Below, in pieces: positions 47,181 through 58,842 of a stretch of 64,000 nt of DNA. Every line of letters starts with the position of its first letter. Within the stretch, counting starts at the first letter, position 1. Both the position numbers and the translations under genes were made by a program. The notes under the pieces were generated by a model. The model searched no databases, was not told where the DNA came from, and saw only the letters and a list, made by a program, of their open reading frames with translations. The stretch is from Rehmannia glutinosa (lineage: Eukaryota; Streptophyta; Magnoliopsida; Lamiales; Orobanchaceae), in the NCBI GenBank assembly GCA_016081115.2, contig JABTTQ020002192.1, positions 1-64,000 of the forward strand. Reading direction: 5' to 3'.

Positions 47181-47690
47181 GAGTCATATGACTGCAACTA
47201 AGAAGATATTGAGATATCTGAAAAGAAGCCAAGAAATTAGATTGTGGTATCTTAAAGAAGGAGGCTTCAAGTCAACTAGGTATTCAGACTCAGATTATGC
47301 TGGATGTAGAATTGACAGAAAAAGTACATCTGGTACATGTCAACTGCTTGGAAACATATTAGTTTCTTGGTTTAGCAGGAAATATATTAGTTTCTTGGTA
47401 GATACATCAACAACTGAAGCTGAGTATATTGCTGCAGGCATCTGTTGTGCCCAAGTCATGTGGATAAAACAACAACTGAGAGACTATGACATTGAAGAAA
47501 ATAAAATTCCTTGTTATCACTCAGAATCCAGTATTGCACTCAAGGACAAAGCAGATTGATGTCAGATATCATTTCATTAGAGATCAAGTTGAAAAGAAAG
47601 ACATCACATTGGAATATGTCTCATTTGAGAAGCAGTCAGCTGATATATTCACAAAACCCTTATATGAATCAAGATTTAAAGGTTGAAGAA

Positions 47691-48144
47691 TGAGCTTGGA
47701 TTAATTGAGCTAAGTTAATAAGCTCAGAAGACTCATTCAACAGAGTTTAAGTGAAGAAAATTGCATTTCAGAAGTATTTTACTCTTTAAGCAGAGTAAAA
47801 TCAGCCAAATTGGACATTCAGCAGAGTTAAGACAACTGAACAACTCAGTCATACCAGCTAACTGAAGAGAGAAGGAGAGTCAAATGCGAGCCAAAGTGAG
47901 TCAGTAGACACATTTATTGGCTAAGTGAAAAAACAAGGTCGTATTCATTAAAGCGGGAATGTTTCTAAGATGATGTCAGCATCATTTAATGCAACACAGT
48001 AAAGTTGCTATAGAAATCCTGTGATTGGCCATAAATGTTGGGGGCATTTAATGCAGGCAACTAAAGGCTATATTCAGGATGAATCCTAACCGTTGATCAA
48101 AATTCAAATTGCATGATCCCGAAAATGTCTTCTCACGCTTCATG
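47691..48144 (+). other. Element 1 region after pol
   Basis: This is non-coding sequence matching the start of the region after pol in element 2 (58276-58680). It stops at cttctcacgcttcatg, directly followed by the 3' LTR. The third ORF and polypurine tract present in element 2 are absent. Confidence 0.65.
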
Positions 48145-48246
48145 TGTTAGGAATTTCATTGTATAGATTTTGATGATGCTTAGAAAAATTTGTATTAGGA
48201 AGTTGGCATACCCCATTTCTGTATGTAAATTCTACTTTTTAATAGA
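48145..48246 (+). repeat. Element 1 3' LTR, first ~100 bp only
   Basis: tgttaggaatttcattgtat followed by agattttgatgatgc matches the start of the other family LTRs. It breaks off after aatagatagaa where a different sequence begins. Confidence 0.8.
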
Positions 48247-48440
48247 TAGAAGGGGTAAATACCGAGAACCTCTCGAACTATGATGAGTTTTACACTATGC
48301 ATCCCAAACTTTAAATTGGTACACTTTACCTCCTCAACCTTTTAAAATTTTGCGCTTCGCCTAAAATTCCAGATTTACCCCTATAAACATATATGTTAAT
48401 TCCAGACTCCTATCTAAACTTTGAAATCGTTGCAGATTAC
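48247..48440. repeat. MITE-like piece at the broken element 1 LTR
   Basis: This starts ggggtaaataccgagaacct and carries tacactttacctcctcaacc. I recall similar sequence from short plant DNA transposons with ggggtaaat ends. Only one end is seen here; the partner may lie beyond the later insertions. Confidence 0.35.
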
Positions 48441-48507
48441 CTCATACGTTATAAAATTTATTGTATTTTCTATCTTTACTCCAACTGGGTTTTTCGATCC
48501 TTAAAAT

Positions 48508-48520
48508 TGGTATCAGAGCC
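48508..48520 (+). promoter_or_regulatory. Pararetroviral tRNA-Met primer-binding site
   Basis: tggtatcagagcc lies about 90 bp upstream of the first ORF. Unlike the retrotransposon copies at 40472 and 52688, it is not preceded by a Sirevirus LTR end, which fits a viral genome start. Confidence 0.75.
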
Positions 48521-48598
48521 TAGGTTTATTAAGAACTTTTAGTTATATTTATTATATTTATGTAATTAACAATTGGTGAGGAGAATTTCTCCGAGAAT

Positions 48599-48874
48599 AT
48601 GGATCTGGACAATTGTTCAAAATGTTTACCATACAGGACATATCGTCAAATTTTGACGATGTATGCACAAGAACACTAGGACAAGATCTCATATTGGAAC
48701 AACCAATATGTTGAAAAAGAACGTGCAGGAGCCGATAGGGAAACCTTGAGACACTGCGAAATACAAGCAACATATTATCTGAGTTTCCTTACGGTAAATC
48801 ATATATTATATGTTGATCTGATAAATCATCAGAAAGAAGTCCATAAGAATGCTCATCAAAATCATGATTTCTGA
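48599..48874 (+). pseudogene. Pararetroviral small ORF
   Basis: This is a 91-codon frame from ATG 48599 to TGA 48872-48874 with one internal TAG (48677-48679). It overlaps the next ORF start (48849) by 26 bp, as is common in compact caulimovirid genomes. I see no recognisable domain; the second half looks helical. Function is unknown. Confidence 0.5.
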
Positions 48875-49244
48875 TGGAGTACCACCATGGAATGAGATAC
48901 TTCCGGACACATCTAAGATCTCAAAAGATATTAGGGAAGTCCAGAAGACGGTGCAGAATTATGGCAACCGCCATATTCATTTACCTACACAAGTTGATCA
49001 GATCCAAAACCAGATGGAGACAATTGTAAAATATCAGAAGGAAACTCTTGAAATCCTTCATGATATTCAAAAACGAGTCAAGAACCTGGAGGACAGACCA
49101 AGTTCATCCGGAGGAAAGAAACGTATTGATTTTGGAACAGTACCCTATTTACATCAAAGAGGGAAACCAACCAAAGTCAAACGACAAATGACAGATGAGG
49201 AGAAGCTTATTGCCATCATCAAGGGAAAATCTGTCACAAACTAA
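48849..49244 (+). pseudogene. Pararetroviral coiled-coil-type ORF
   Basis: This 131-residue open frame has a heptad-like segment (LPTQVDQIQNQMETIVKYQK) and a basic C-terminal part. It is in the same frame as the coat-protein-like ORF, separated from it only by TAA 49242-49244. It may be a separate small protein, like the virion-associated coiled-coil proteins of the family, or the N-terminal part of the coat precursor. The sequence does not decide this. Confidence 0.5.
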
Positions 49245-49247
49245 AAA

Positions 49248-50750
49248 GTGATGGATATGGAAAAGATGAATCTTAAAGATCTACATGACCTTGTAGATTC
49301 CTTCGCGGGATTAGGAATTGTAGATTTAAAGATGAACGTAGGAGATGGATCAGCTTTGGTTACCTATGACCCACAATGTAGACCAATTCCACCACTGCCA
49401 CCAATAAATCCAAACGTCACAGAAAGTTCGGGTTCAAATCATGGAATCCAGGATGAGAGAATGCAACACGTTGGAGATTTTACCACAGGGCGTGAACCAC
49501 TTACAGGAACAGGAGCTCGACCATCTCTTACAGGAACTCGACTACCTTCTAGAAGGCCAAATGTTTATCAAATGCCTTATGAAAGATCGCATCTCGATCC
49601 GATACATCCGTATGGATTGATGCTAAATCTGGATATCCCAGATTTTAAAAATCGAGAAGTCCTTATTGATGAATGGGCATCAGCTATGAGGATTGCAACA
49701 GGTACCCTCGATCTTACGAAGGAAGGATTCATCTTACTTCTTGAGATAAATCTTGAAGGATCGGTAAAGATTTCTTGGGATATGACCGAAGAACCTATGA
49801 AGAGCACGGTCACAACTAGAGAATCATTGAAAGGAATTTTTGATAATATGGCCAAATTATTCAAAATCCATTTTATCGGTACAGGCTACTTTGAGGGATT
49901 GGAAGAAGAAAAAAAAAGATATAAATAAGCCCTCTACTGCCTCGAGTTACATGATATTTGTCATATCGATGAATATATCAAGTTGTTCATCGAGTACCGG
50001 TGGAAATTCAAGATTGGAGACAAAGAAGCTTCACAGCTATTCTTTGCAAAGATTCCGAGTCCGTGGAGAGAAATGCTTATCAGGGAATACAAAGATGCAG
50101 TTGATTTAGATACAGTGGCCAGAAGAATGTCTTTTCTAAAGGCCAAGTTATCTGAATGGTGTTACCAGGTAGCAGTATACATAAATTACAAGTGATTACG
50201 AGGAATTAATAAAGCAGTTCCTCTATGTTGCGTAGACGATGATATCCCAATAGTTGTGGGAAGTCAACCACGATGGCATAAGAAAAAGAAGGAGAGAAGC
50301 CATCCATATCACCGGGGAAGCAGCAGCAAAAGAAGTAGGTCTTCATGGAGACCTAGAAGGTTTTGGTCAAAACAAAAAGCCCGAAGTTGCAAATCAGGGA
50401 AAAGACCAGTACCAAGCAGGAGTAGAGCCTCATCATCAGGCCCAAATCAAGCAAGTACCAGCAGATCTTCAGGACGAAGAACTTTCAGGCGAGCTCATAC
50501 TAGGGCTAATGAAAGTTTTAAAGACTGTAATTGCTGAACATGTGGAGCAAGAGGGCATATTTCAACAGATTGCCCAGAGAACCGTAAACGAGGAGTCGAT
50601 TCGAAGCTACACAGAATTGAAAAGTCAGTTTATTATCAAGATTTGATCCAGTGTATCAATTTGAGGATTTACCTTCGGATGAAAGCATCTATGAAGAAGA
50701 GATCTATTCTGACGATGGAAGTGAATCCAGTTCAGAATCGGAGTGAAGAA
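49248..50750 (+). pseudogene. Pararetroviral coat-protein-like ORF with zinc knuckle
   Basis: One frame runs on with stops at 49926, 50193 and 50535. It holds an acidic and proline-rich N-terminal part, a central coat-like region (LFFAKIPSPWREMLIREYKD), an Arg/Ser/Lys-rich basic stretch (about 50256-50520), and a CCHC knuckle near 50526-50575 ending CGARGHISTDCPEN. A stop codon falls inside the knuckle. After a frame change near 50600-50640 there is an acidic, serine-rich tail (LPSDESIYEEEIYSDDG), which ends at about 50747 and overlaps the start of the next ORF. The family coat protein packages viral DNA; the basic region and knuckle would bind nucleic acid. This copy cannot be translated as one protein. 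Confidence 0.7.
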
Positions 50751-51309
50751 GAATTTCTTAAGCAAACGGTTAGGGAGGATATGTCAGGATTCCTCTCTCA
50801 CACTACGATTTCTCATAAGACTCTTATGATAATTATGAAGGAAGTTCCGAAGCTTCAGGTTTATGACGGTTTTACAATTGGGGCAATGGAAAAGGCTTTG
50901 GATAATATTGGGTTTTTGTAATAGAAAACACCAAATTATCCATAGGGTAACTACTGGAGAATTTGCCATCCCGATGGAATTCACTGGGAACCTGATCGAG
51001 ATGCAGTTGATCCCTTACAGAGAAATCCAGGAGATCAAAAGCACAGTCAAAAGAGAAGTTGCCAACACACTTTAATGGATTCATATTGGAGCCATAAAAG
51101 TTATTATTAAGGCAACATTCAAAGAAAGAATAGATTCGCCACTCAATCTTGCTATCTTTCACAAGCGGATCTCAAATCTCAAGGATTCATGCCTTGGGGT
51201 AGTTACAGGAAATTTGTATGCAGGAAAATTGGCATTTAATGTCTATCCTAGAATTGCATACAATTTGGGAGATCGAGATTTCAACAGAGTCCTAACCCTT
51301 CATCAAGAT
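50715..51309 (+). pseudogene. Pararetroviral movement-protein domain, truncated
   Basis: This starts at ATG 50715 inside the coat ORF end. The first frame stops at 50921, and a second frame continues from about 50930 with a stop at 51073-51075. The conserved movement-protein core is visible at about 51078-51290: HIGAIKVIIKATFKE, then GNLYAGKLAFNVYPRIAYNL. Movement proteins of this superfamily modify plasmodesmata for cell-to-cell spread. The domain is cut at 51309 by the Sirevirus LTR, so it is broken three ways. Confidence 0.75.
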
Positions 51310-52685
51310 TGTTGGGAAATTTATTGTTTAGATTTTGATGAATGCCATGTAAAACTTAGACTAGAAAGTTGGCACCCCATTTTCTTTGTAATTTGCATTG
51401 TAATAGATAGGACTGTACGAGCTGAGTAAAGTCAGCTATGCCTGGATATGCAAGAAGTCAACTGAAGGCTAAAATGAAGACTCCACTGTGAAACAGCTGA
51501 GTATGGCAAGGAGGAGAAGTCAAGAACTCGATCTGAAGGAGTATCACCGGTTACAATCAGTGAGAAGTGTCATCAAGTCAACTCAAGGCCAAGTCAAGTT
51601 GAAGTGATGAGTCTTCCAATGATTGGGAGTTGACTCAAGTCACCTGGGGAAGTTAAGGAACCGCAATGCTCAAGTCAAGACAATCGAAAAGAGTCCGTTT
51701 CACGTAAGTCAAGAAAGTTACTTAAATAAGTAATACTTCCATGTCGCAATATTCTAAAGTGCTCATCCCTTAAGCGTGCAAAAGGAATAAACCAATGGGA
51801 AGCATCGCACGTGTCGTGCTCGGTGTCAAGGTTCATTTAATACGAGGTAATGTCAATTTCAAGGATCGCAACAAGACAAGCTAACGACCACTAGTGTCCT
51901 TTGAAAATCAGCCTATCTCTTCAACGGGCGATTTTTGAAAGAGCACTATAAAAGGCAGAGGAATCAATTTGAGAAGGAGTCACCTTGCATACTTGAACCA
52001 CGAACATTCAAGCTAACATTCGAACTGTAACCTGCAAAATATTCTCAAGTTATTCAAGCAAATCCTCAAGCCTAATTTTCGAAGGAAATCAATCCAACAC
52101 CAAGCTGTGAAGGAAAGATAACTTCAAACTGTTGAAGAAAATTTTGAAGAATCAAAAGGGCTCTACATTCCAAGGAGGATTGTAGAAAGGTTCAAGGTCG
52201 AACCAGTCTCAAGCTATTGGAGGGCTTCGTGATCAAATCCAAGAAGCTTGAGCAAGTGAGCTGTAGTAGCAAGGCAACGCGCCGTGAAGAAGCCGAGTCG
52301 CACGAGCCGATTGTGTGACCAAGGCATCTCCAGACTGAGTCCAAAAGGATCAAGTCAGCTGTGTGATCAAGACTTGTATCTGGACTGATAACCACTTTGT
52401 ACTCTGATCAATACTTAGTGGATTCCTCCAGGAGTTGGAGAAGAGAGGATTAGAAGAATTACCCCATCTTCGAACCTCTATAAAATTTATTGTGTCAATT
52501 ACATTTCAGCATTTACTTACTGCATATCATTTCATATCTGCTGATAATTTGCTATCCAATTGATATTTAACAAAGTGCTAAAATCAAGTGTTAAAACAAA
52601 CTTAAAAGGACTAAATTTCAAAAAGTTGGTAAGGTTTATTCAACCCCCCTTCTAAACCTTACACTCACACCCTTTGGGACCTAAA
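51310..52685 (+). repeat. Element 2 5' LTR
   Basis: This is about 1376 bp, from tgttgggaaatttattgttt to ctttgggacctaaa. The first 100 bp are identical to the 3' LTR start, but the next 150 bp differ at several places (for example around 51500 against 63925). Confidence 0.88.
51947..51955 (+). promoter_or_regulatory. TATA box of the element 2 5' LTR
   Basis: The sequence is tataaaagg, in the same LTR context as in the solo LTR (46317). Confidence 0.6.
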
Positions 52686-52687
52686 AG

Positions 52688-52699
52688 TGGTATCAGAGC
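52688..52699 (+). promoter_or_regulatory. Element 2 primer-binding site
   Basis: tggtatcagagc lies two bases after the LTR, complementary to initiator-Met tRNA. Confidence 0.88.
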
Positions 52700-52813
52700 G
52701 GTTGGTTCATTGAGCCTTCCGCACTGGTTACTGAACTAGATCTCCAATCCTTCAAAGAAGTCTTTAACACTTGCTCTTACAAAAGCCATTTTCAAATCAG
52801 CAAAGTTAATATC

Positions 52814-53850
52814 ATGGAAGCAAATTTGACACGCATCCCTATGTTCACCATTGAGGAATTTGATGACTGGAAAATACGTATGCAGGCTCATCTATCAGCT
52901 TTACATGATGAGATGTGGATAGTGATAGAGGATGGGCCACTGCAAATAATGAAGGTGAACACAGCTGCAAGTAGAGCTGCCGAAGCTGAAGAAGAGGAGG
53001 CTGCTCCTCCTAGACCAGCTATGGTTGATAAACCAAGAGCTGAGTAGACAAATGATGACAGAAAAAGACACAAACTTGACAATGTGGCCAAGGATATACT
53101 TTACAAGACTTTAGACAAAGCCTTGTTCAACAAAGTCAAATCTTGCAAGATAGCCAAAGAAATCTGGGATAAATTAACCTTAATTTGTGAAGGATCTGAA
53201 CAAATTAAGGAAAACAAATTATCTGTTGTTATTCAAAAATTTGAAAACTTCAAAATGCTTGCAGGAGAAACAATAGACCAGCTGGATGCTAGATTTACTG
53301 AAATTACAAACGAGCTCTCAGCACTTGGGAAAGAATACACACAGAAGGAGATGTGTATGAAGATATTAAGAAGCCTCCCAGCTGAGTGGGAAATGAAGAC
53401 CATGGCCCTAAGACACTCGATGGACCTATCAAAAACATCCAATCATGAACTATTCTCAGACCTCAAAGCTTATGAGTTTGAGCTGAGAATAAAGGATCAA
53501 GAGGAGATAACTGTGCCCAAAACAAACCGCACTTGTAGTCAAGGAAGGAAAAGAGCCGAGACCAAAGAAGTCATCGACAGAGGAAATTGCCTTGATGGTT
53601 AAAAGATTCAATAAGTTCTTCAACAAGAACTACAAAAGGAACAAAGGTGAATCCTCCAGAAGTCATTCAGTTCCCTCCAAGACAAGGGAAGATAGGCCAC
53701 CAAAGAGAGCTGAGTATCAAAAGGTCGAATATCAAAGAGCCGACAACCCAAGAAATGAGAGAGCCGATCAAAAGTCGAAAAACCTATGTTGGAATTGCAG
53801 TACATCAGACACTTTGCTATTGATCGGCCCATATCCTCGTAGTCAATAAA
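52814..53850 (+). pseudogene. Element 2 gag
   Basis: This starts MEANLTRIPMFTIEEFDDWK, has an Ala/Glu-rich linker, and has one in-frame stop (TAG 53045-53047). It is then open to 53602: DILYKTLDKALFNKVKSCKI, then LDARFTEITNELSALGKEYT and LRSLPAEWEMKTMALRHSMD. This is the UBN2/DUF4219-type gag that forms the virus-like particle. It continues in another frame from about 53592 (KRFNKFFNKNYKRNKGESSR) to a damaged zinc knuckle (LCWNCSTSDTLLL), where element 1 still has the full CCHC. Confidence 0.85.
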
Positions 53851-53859
53851 TACAGAATG

Positions 53860-56800
53860 AATGAAGAAGAAAGAAAAGTCTTCGTGAGAAAGAAGACAAG
53901 AAAAGAAAAGAGCAATGTTAGTCAAGTCACGAAATACCTAAGTCGAAAGATACAACAGATTCGTGAGAGTAGTGAAGCCGACTAATCAAGTGATTCTCAA
54001 AAAAGAAGCTATGATCCTGCCTAATGGCCAAAGAACAAGATCAACTCGACCAAGAAGATGAGGTACACTCTAACTCATCTCACTCGATTCTAGTGATAGT
54101 GATTGTGACACACACACTTCATCACCCACTCGATCTTTATGATTCATTAGGCAAAATGATGAAAGATTTTGAGCACATTAAATCCTCACACACACTATTA
54201 AATTGAGGAAAAATGGCCAACTCAAAAGCCAAAACTCACAAAATTGACTAAGGAGCCGAGTACTCTAAGTCACATGGCCGATGAGAACAAAGAGTCAAGG
54301 TCGAAAAAGCTAAACTAATAGCAGAGATTGTCTTATAGAAAAGAGAGAAAATGATCTCAAAAATGTGATTGCTTCATTCACAAAGGCATCTAAATCATGG
54401 ATGACCTTATCATGAGCCAAAAGGAATATAGAGACAAGACAGACATAGATTCAATTCCTTTGTGCATAGTCAAACTCCTAGAGTGATCTTGGAAAAAGGA
54501 TCTTCAAGTAATGAAGCATCTCAAAATCCAAGACACCAAATGTTGCACACACAAATATTCCAAAGCACAATTACAAACAAACTGCCTAGATATAAAGGAA
54601 AAGGAAAACAACCATTGAGTATGCCGAGAGGACAACCGACAAGAAATCCAACAGAGAGTTCCTCAAAGAAACTCCAAATAGGAAGTACTGTGAAGAAGAA
54701 ACAGAGCTACCAAAACCCCAAAAGTTCTATCAAAGGAACAAATATGATGGGAATGGTAGAAACTACCTAAGTCAAGTCGATTGGAATAATGTGAAATATC
54801 ACCAAGACCTATGGAATACATGCCAAAATGGCAAAGACCTAGAACTCAACAAAGGTCATTCCAAAGGCAACAAAGCTATTATCGTAACACATATGCACCC
54901 AAGCACTACACTCGAGATATCACAATTACCCAAAGAAGGCAATTGCTAAAACACATACACAGGATACGCACAAAAGAGACAGCTTGTATGAACCTAAAGC
55001 CCCCAAGCAATTTGCCAAAGTAAATTATGATTATGGAACAGATAAATGGCAACCCCTTAGAGTCAAATCATTTGGCTATAGGTTGGTTGGATCATCTTAC
55101 AACAAGAACCCCCAGACCTGTGCAAGTATGGGTACCTAAAAACTAATTTCCTTGATTGTAGGTTCAGTGGAACAAGATAGTGCCAAGGAACCTGGTACAT
55201 GGATAGTGGTGCTCCGACATATGACAGAAACAAGAAAAATCACAAAGTTCAAGGAGATTAGAGTCGCAAAGTCATATTTGGAGGAAATGAAGCTCCAGGG
55301 GAAATAAGAGGCAATCGATCCATCAAGAAAAATGGATTAGAAATCACGATATGCATATGTTGAAGGCCTCAATTTCAATTTGTTAAGCATCACCAACTCG
55401 TGACATGCGGCTATAATGTCGATTCAATACGGGAGTGTGCCAAATCAAAGACATCGAATCAAATGAAGTAGTGTTGCAAGGATCCGCATAAAAGAACATG
55501 TATGTGGTAGACTGGTCGACCGCCACACCAAACACTTGTTTATTAGCAAAGAGTACAACCAAATAAGGTTGCCGTGGGCACAAGAAGTTTCGAGTCACCC
55601 GAATTTCAAGACAATTAACAAGCTTGCAAGGAGTGGTCTTGTAGAAGGACTCCCGTGACTCAATATACAAGAAGGAAAGTGTTTGTGATGCATGCCGATG
55701 GGAAAGCGATTAAATCATCATTTAAAGAGAAGTCAAGTCCATCTTCAACAAGAATATCAGATCACGTGATATGGATCTATTTGGTCCATTGAGCCACCAA
55801 AGATAAGTGGGAAGAAATACACTCTAGAAGTGGTGGATGATTATTCAAGATTTACATGGACAATTTTCATGTGTAAAAAGAAAGAAACTTGCGTAAGTTA
55901 CCACAAATTTGATGAAAAGAGTTCAAAATGAGAAGAGTCAAACCATTATAAAGATAAGATCTAATAGAGGAACCGAGTTTGTCAATGTAATAATAACTCA
56001 AGATCGTGTTAAAAATGGTATTGCTCATGAACTATCAAAGAAAAAGACTCCACAAACAGAACGGAGTTGCGAAAGGAGGAGGAACGTAACTCTCAAGGAA
56101 GTCGCAAGGACCATGTTAGTCAAGCAGGTTGCCTAAAAGATTTTGGGTCAAGCCATAAACACCGCATGCTATACTCAAAATAGATGCATGATAAATAGAT
56201 AATGACAAAGACTCCCTATGAAATTTGGACAGGATAAAGCCAAATGTTGCATACTTTAAAATATTTGGATGTAAATGCTTCATCCACACAACAATGGGAA
56301 GGATAATCTAAAGCCTTTGATGCTAAAGCTAATGAAGGTATCTTCTTGGGATACTCAAATTTGAAAGCAAAGCCTATAGAGAGTGTTGAACAAAAGGACT
56401 ATGGTCACGTAAGAGTCTATCCATGTGGTTTTTGATGAACCTAATGTAAATGGAGAAGACATTGAAGAGTTAGCCGATAAGCTAAATCACCAACTATACG
56501 TAAAAGTCCATATGTTGAAGTCGAAATCGGAGTAATTAATCAAGGTGAAGATGAGATAGTGAATCTCAAAGACACCGGAAAATCAAGCACTAAGTGATGA
56601 TGAGAGAGCTGCTCAAGATAACACACCGCAAGACGACCGAACCCAACCGACTTACTCCACCTCGAAGTGAGATGGCCGAGAGACCATCCACCCGAGCTAG
56701 TCATTGGAAATGTAAGAGATGGTGTAAGAACCGATCCGTGAGCTCAACAAGAAGCCATGTTCACTTGTTTTATTTCCCAAATAGAGCCAAAGGATGTGTC

Positions 56801-58280
56801 CCAAGCATCGATGACACACATCGATTCAAGCCATGCATGAAGAGTCAATCGCTTGAAAGAAAAAAGTATGGGAATTGGTTCAAAGACCAAATCATCAAAA
56901 TGTTATTGGCACACAACGGGTTTTCGTAAACAAGATGAATGAAGAAGGTTCGGGTGGGTAAGAAACAAAGCAAGATTGGTTGCCAAAGGGTATTACCAAG
57001 AGAAGGTATAGATTTTGATGAAACATTTGCTCTCGTTGCAAGATTAGAAACAATAAGGATGTTTCTTGCCTATGCCGCACACAAGAACTTCACCGTATAT
57101 CAAATGGATGTAAAAAGTGCATTCCCGAATGGATTATTGGAAGAAGAAGTCTATGTTGAACAACCTCCAGGATTTGAGCAGTAAGACTCTTGGAGATAAA
57201 GTGTACAAGCTCAAGAAAGCTCTCTATGGATTGAAACAAGCACCTAGAGCATGGTATGATACATTATCTCAATTTCTGATAGATAATGGATTCACCAAAG
57301 GAAAAGTGGATAGAACACTCTTGTAATTCAAGATGGAGAGAGTATATCGCTTGTTCAAATATATGTGGATGACATTATATTTGGATCTACAAACAAAGAG
57401 TCGTGGTGATAAATTCTCAAACCTCATGCAAGGGAAATTTGAAATGAGCATGATGGGAGAGTCGACATTCTTTCTAGACTTCAAGTTAAACAACTCAAGG
57501 ATGAAACTTTCATAAGTCGACAAAGTATACCGTAGATTTAATGAAGAAATTTGGTATGGAAGAGAAGTCTTCTCGTGAAAATACCAATGAATACGTCACC
57601 AAGATGGATATGGATTTAAGGCAAGCCCGTGGATCAAACAAGATACGTGAGCACTCATTGGATCATCGCTTCTATCTCACAAAGAAGTAGACCAAACATC
57701 ACCTTTGTCAGTAGGTGTATGTGCAAGATTTCAATCGCACCAAAAGAAAGCCATATGATCGCAGCCTAAGAGAATCCTAAGGTATTTGAAGGGATGCCAG
57801 GAAGTCGGCTTATGGTATCCAAATGAAGGTGGATTCAAGCTTATTGGTTACTCGTGACTCGACTATGCCGGATGTAGAGTTGACAGAAGAGTACTTGTAC
57901 ATGTCAAATGCTTGAAAGATTGGTTTCCTGGTTTAGCAAGAAGCAAACTCAATAGCCACATCCACATTGCCGAGTACATATTACGGGCGTTGTGCCCAAG
58001 CCCAAGTCTTATGGATGAGACAACAAATGAGAGATTATGATGTTGAAGAAAAAGAGATTCCAATTATGTGTGATAACAAAAGTGCTATTGTTAATCACTC
58101 AATATCCCGTGTTGCACTCAAGAACAAAACACATTGATGTTAGATATCATTTTATAAGAGATCATGTTGAAAAGAAGGACATCACCTTGAATACATCTCA
58201 ACCGATAAACAAGTTAATGATATATTCACAAAGCCACTATGTGAATCAAGATTTGAAGAACTCAAGCATGAGCTAATGTT
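53860..58280 (+). pseudogene. Element 2 pol remnants
   Basis: The order matches element 1: a protease region near 55195, GAG-pre-integrase and integrase pieces at 55.5-56.4 kb (TRDLFGP-type words in broken frames), RT at 56.9-57.5 kb (VYQMDVKSAFPNGLLEEEVY, LKKALYGLKQAPRAWYDTLS, and YVWMTLYL in place of the YVDD motif because of a frame break near 57360), and RNase H at 57.8-58.27 kb. Frames break every 100-300 bp. Many differences from element 1 change CTG to CCG or CG. Confidence 0.8.
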
Positions 58281-58842
58281 AATTGAGCCGAGTTAACACT
58301 TAAAACTCAAAGAGAAGAGATGAAACAAGAAAAGATGAAAATGGATCTAAGTTCGTAAATCGCCTAAGTGAATCACCAGATCGAAAAATCACCGACGAGC
58401 TAGCCGACAACCGAGTACCTATGTGAAAAGAGAGAAGAAAGAGTTGAATCAACTAAGGAGTGTTTAGTCATTTATGAGCTAAGTGACAAAAACGCAGTCA
58501 TTTTTATGAAGCGGAATGTTTTAAGGATGACGCCAACAGAATAATGACAGTACAATCAAAAGTCGCACGACAAAGCATATGATTGATATAAATGTCGCCG
58601 CATTAAATGCGAGCAATTAAATGCTAATTGGTGTGCTAACCGAGCCATTGATCTCGATCAAATTTCAAAATCAGTATGCACGCCCTTTCATAACCCACAT
58701 ATATACCCTTTCATCCGTTTCTCTCTCACTTTACACAAACTGTTTTCATCTCTCTCAAAAGCAAAGAAAGCAACTTTTCTCTCGAAACCCTACGATCTCC
58801 AAAGTAAATTTCTAAAAGTTTCATTCGGTAAAACTTCAAGTA

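Larger units (their letters stand above)
42830..47690 (+). pseudogene. Element 1 pol (protease, integrase, reverse transcriptase, RNase H)
   Basis: The protease active site reads WYMDSSCSRYMTG (about 42860), where copia elements normally have Asp-Ser-Gly. A GAG-pre-integrase region follows (SCMWYKKLSHLNFKTINKLA). Integrase pieces include DLFGPMEPTTISGKNYTLVV and RNGVAEKRNRTLEEAA. RT shows STKWVFKNAMNEEGTVVRNK, LKKALYGLKQAPRAWYDTLS and the catalytic IYVDDIIF. RNase H has SDSDYAGCRIDRKSTSGTCQ and STTEAEYIAA, and the end reads KQSADIFTKPLYESRFKG. There are many stops and frameshifts, a 287 bp duplication in integrase, and a solo LTR between 45715 and 47181. Confidence 0.85.
29486..48246 (+). mobile_element. 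Sirevirus-type Ty1-copia element 1, heavily nested
   Basis: In order, this has a 5'-truncated LTR broken into three pieces (29486-30120, 32365-32928, 40282-40469), a tRNA-Met primer site (40472-40483), gag (from 40584), protease-integrase-RT (42.8-45.7 kb), RNase H (47.2-47.7 kb), a short 3' region, and a 3' LTR of which only about 100 bp remain (48145-48246). The gag start MEANLTRIPMFTIEEF, the LTR sequence and the pol order are the same as in element 2. It lacks the third ORF that element 2 has. Stops and frameshifts occur throughout. Confidence 0.85.
48441..51309 (+). mobile_element. Endogenous pararetrovirus (Caulimoviridae) fragment, non-functional
   Basis: A primer site complementary to initiator-Met tRNA (48508-48520) is followed, with no LTR, by short overlapping ORFs, a coat-protein-like ORF with a basic domain and a zinc knuckle, and a movement-protein domain. 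The order coat protein then movement protein recalls Cavemovirus/Solendovirus-type genomes; the genus is an inference. The protease, RT and RNase H that should follow are missing, because Sirevirus element 2 is inserted at 51310. Each ORF carries stop codons or frame breaks, so this is an inert fossil. Whether more viral sequence lies beyond element 2 cannot be seen. Confidence 0.78.

Noticed and set aside
48508..48520. Retrotransposon primer site of a third Sirevirus
   Set aside because: No Sirevirus LTR end or gag start lies around it. The following ORFs are coat- and movement-protein-like, so it fits a pararetrovirus.
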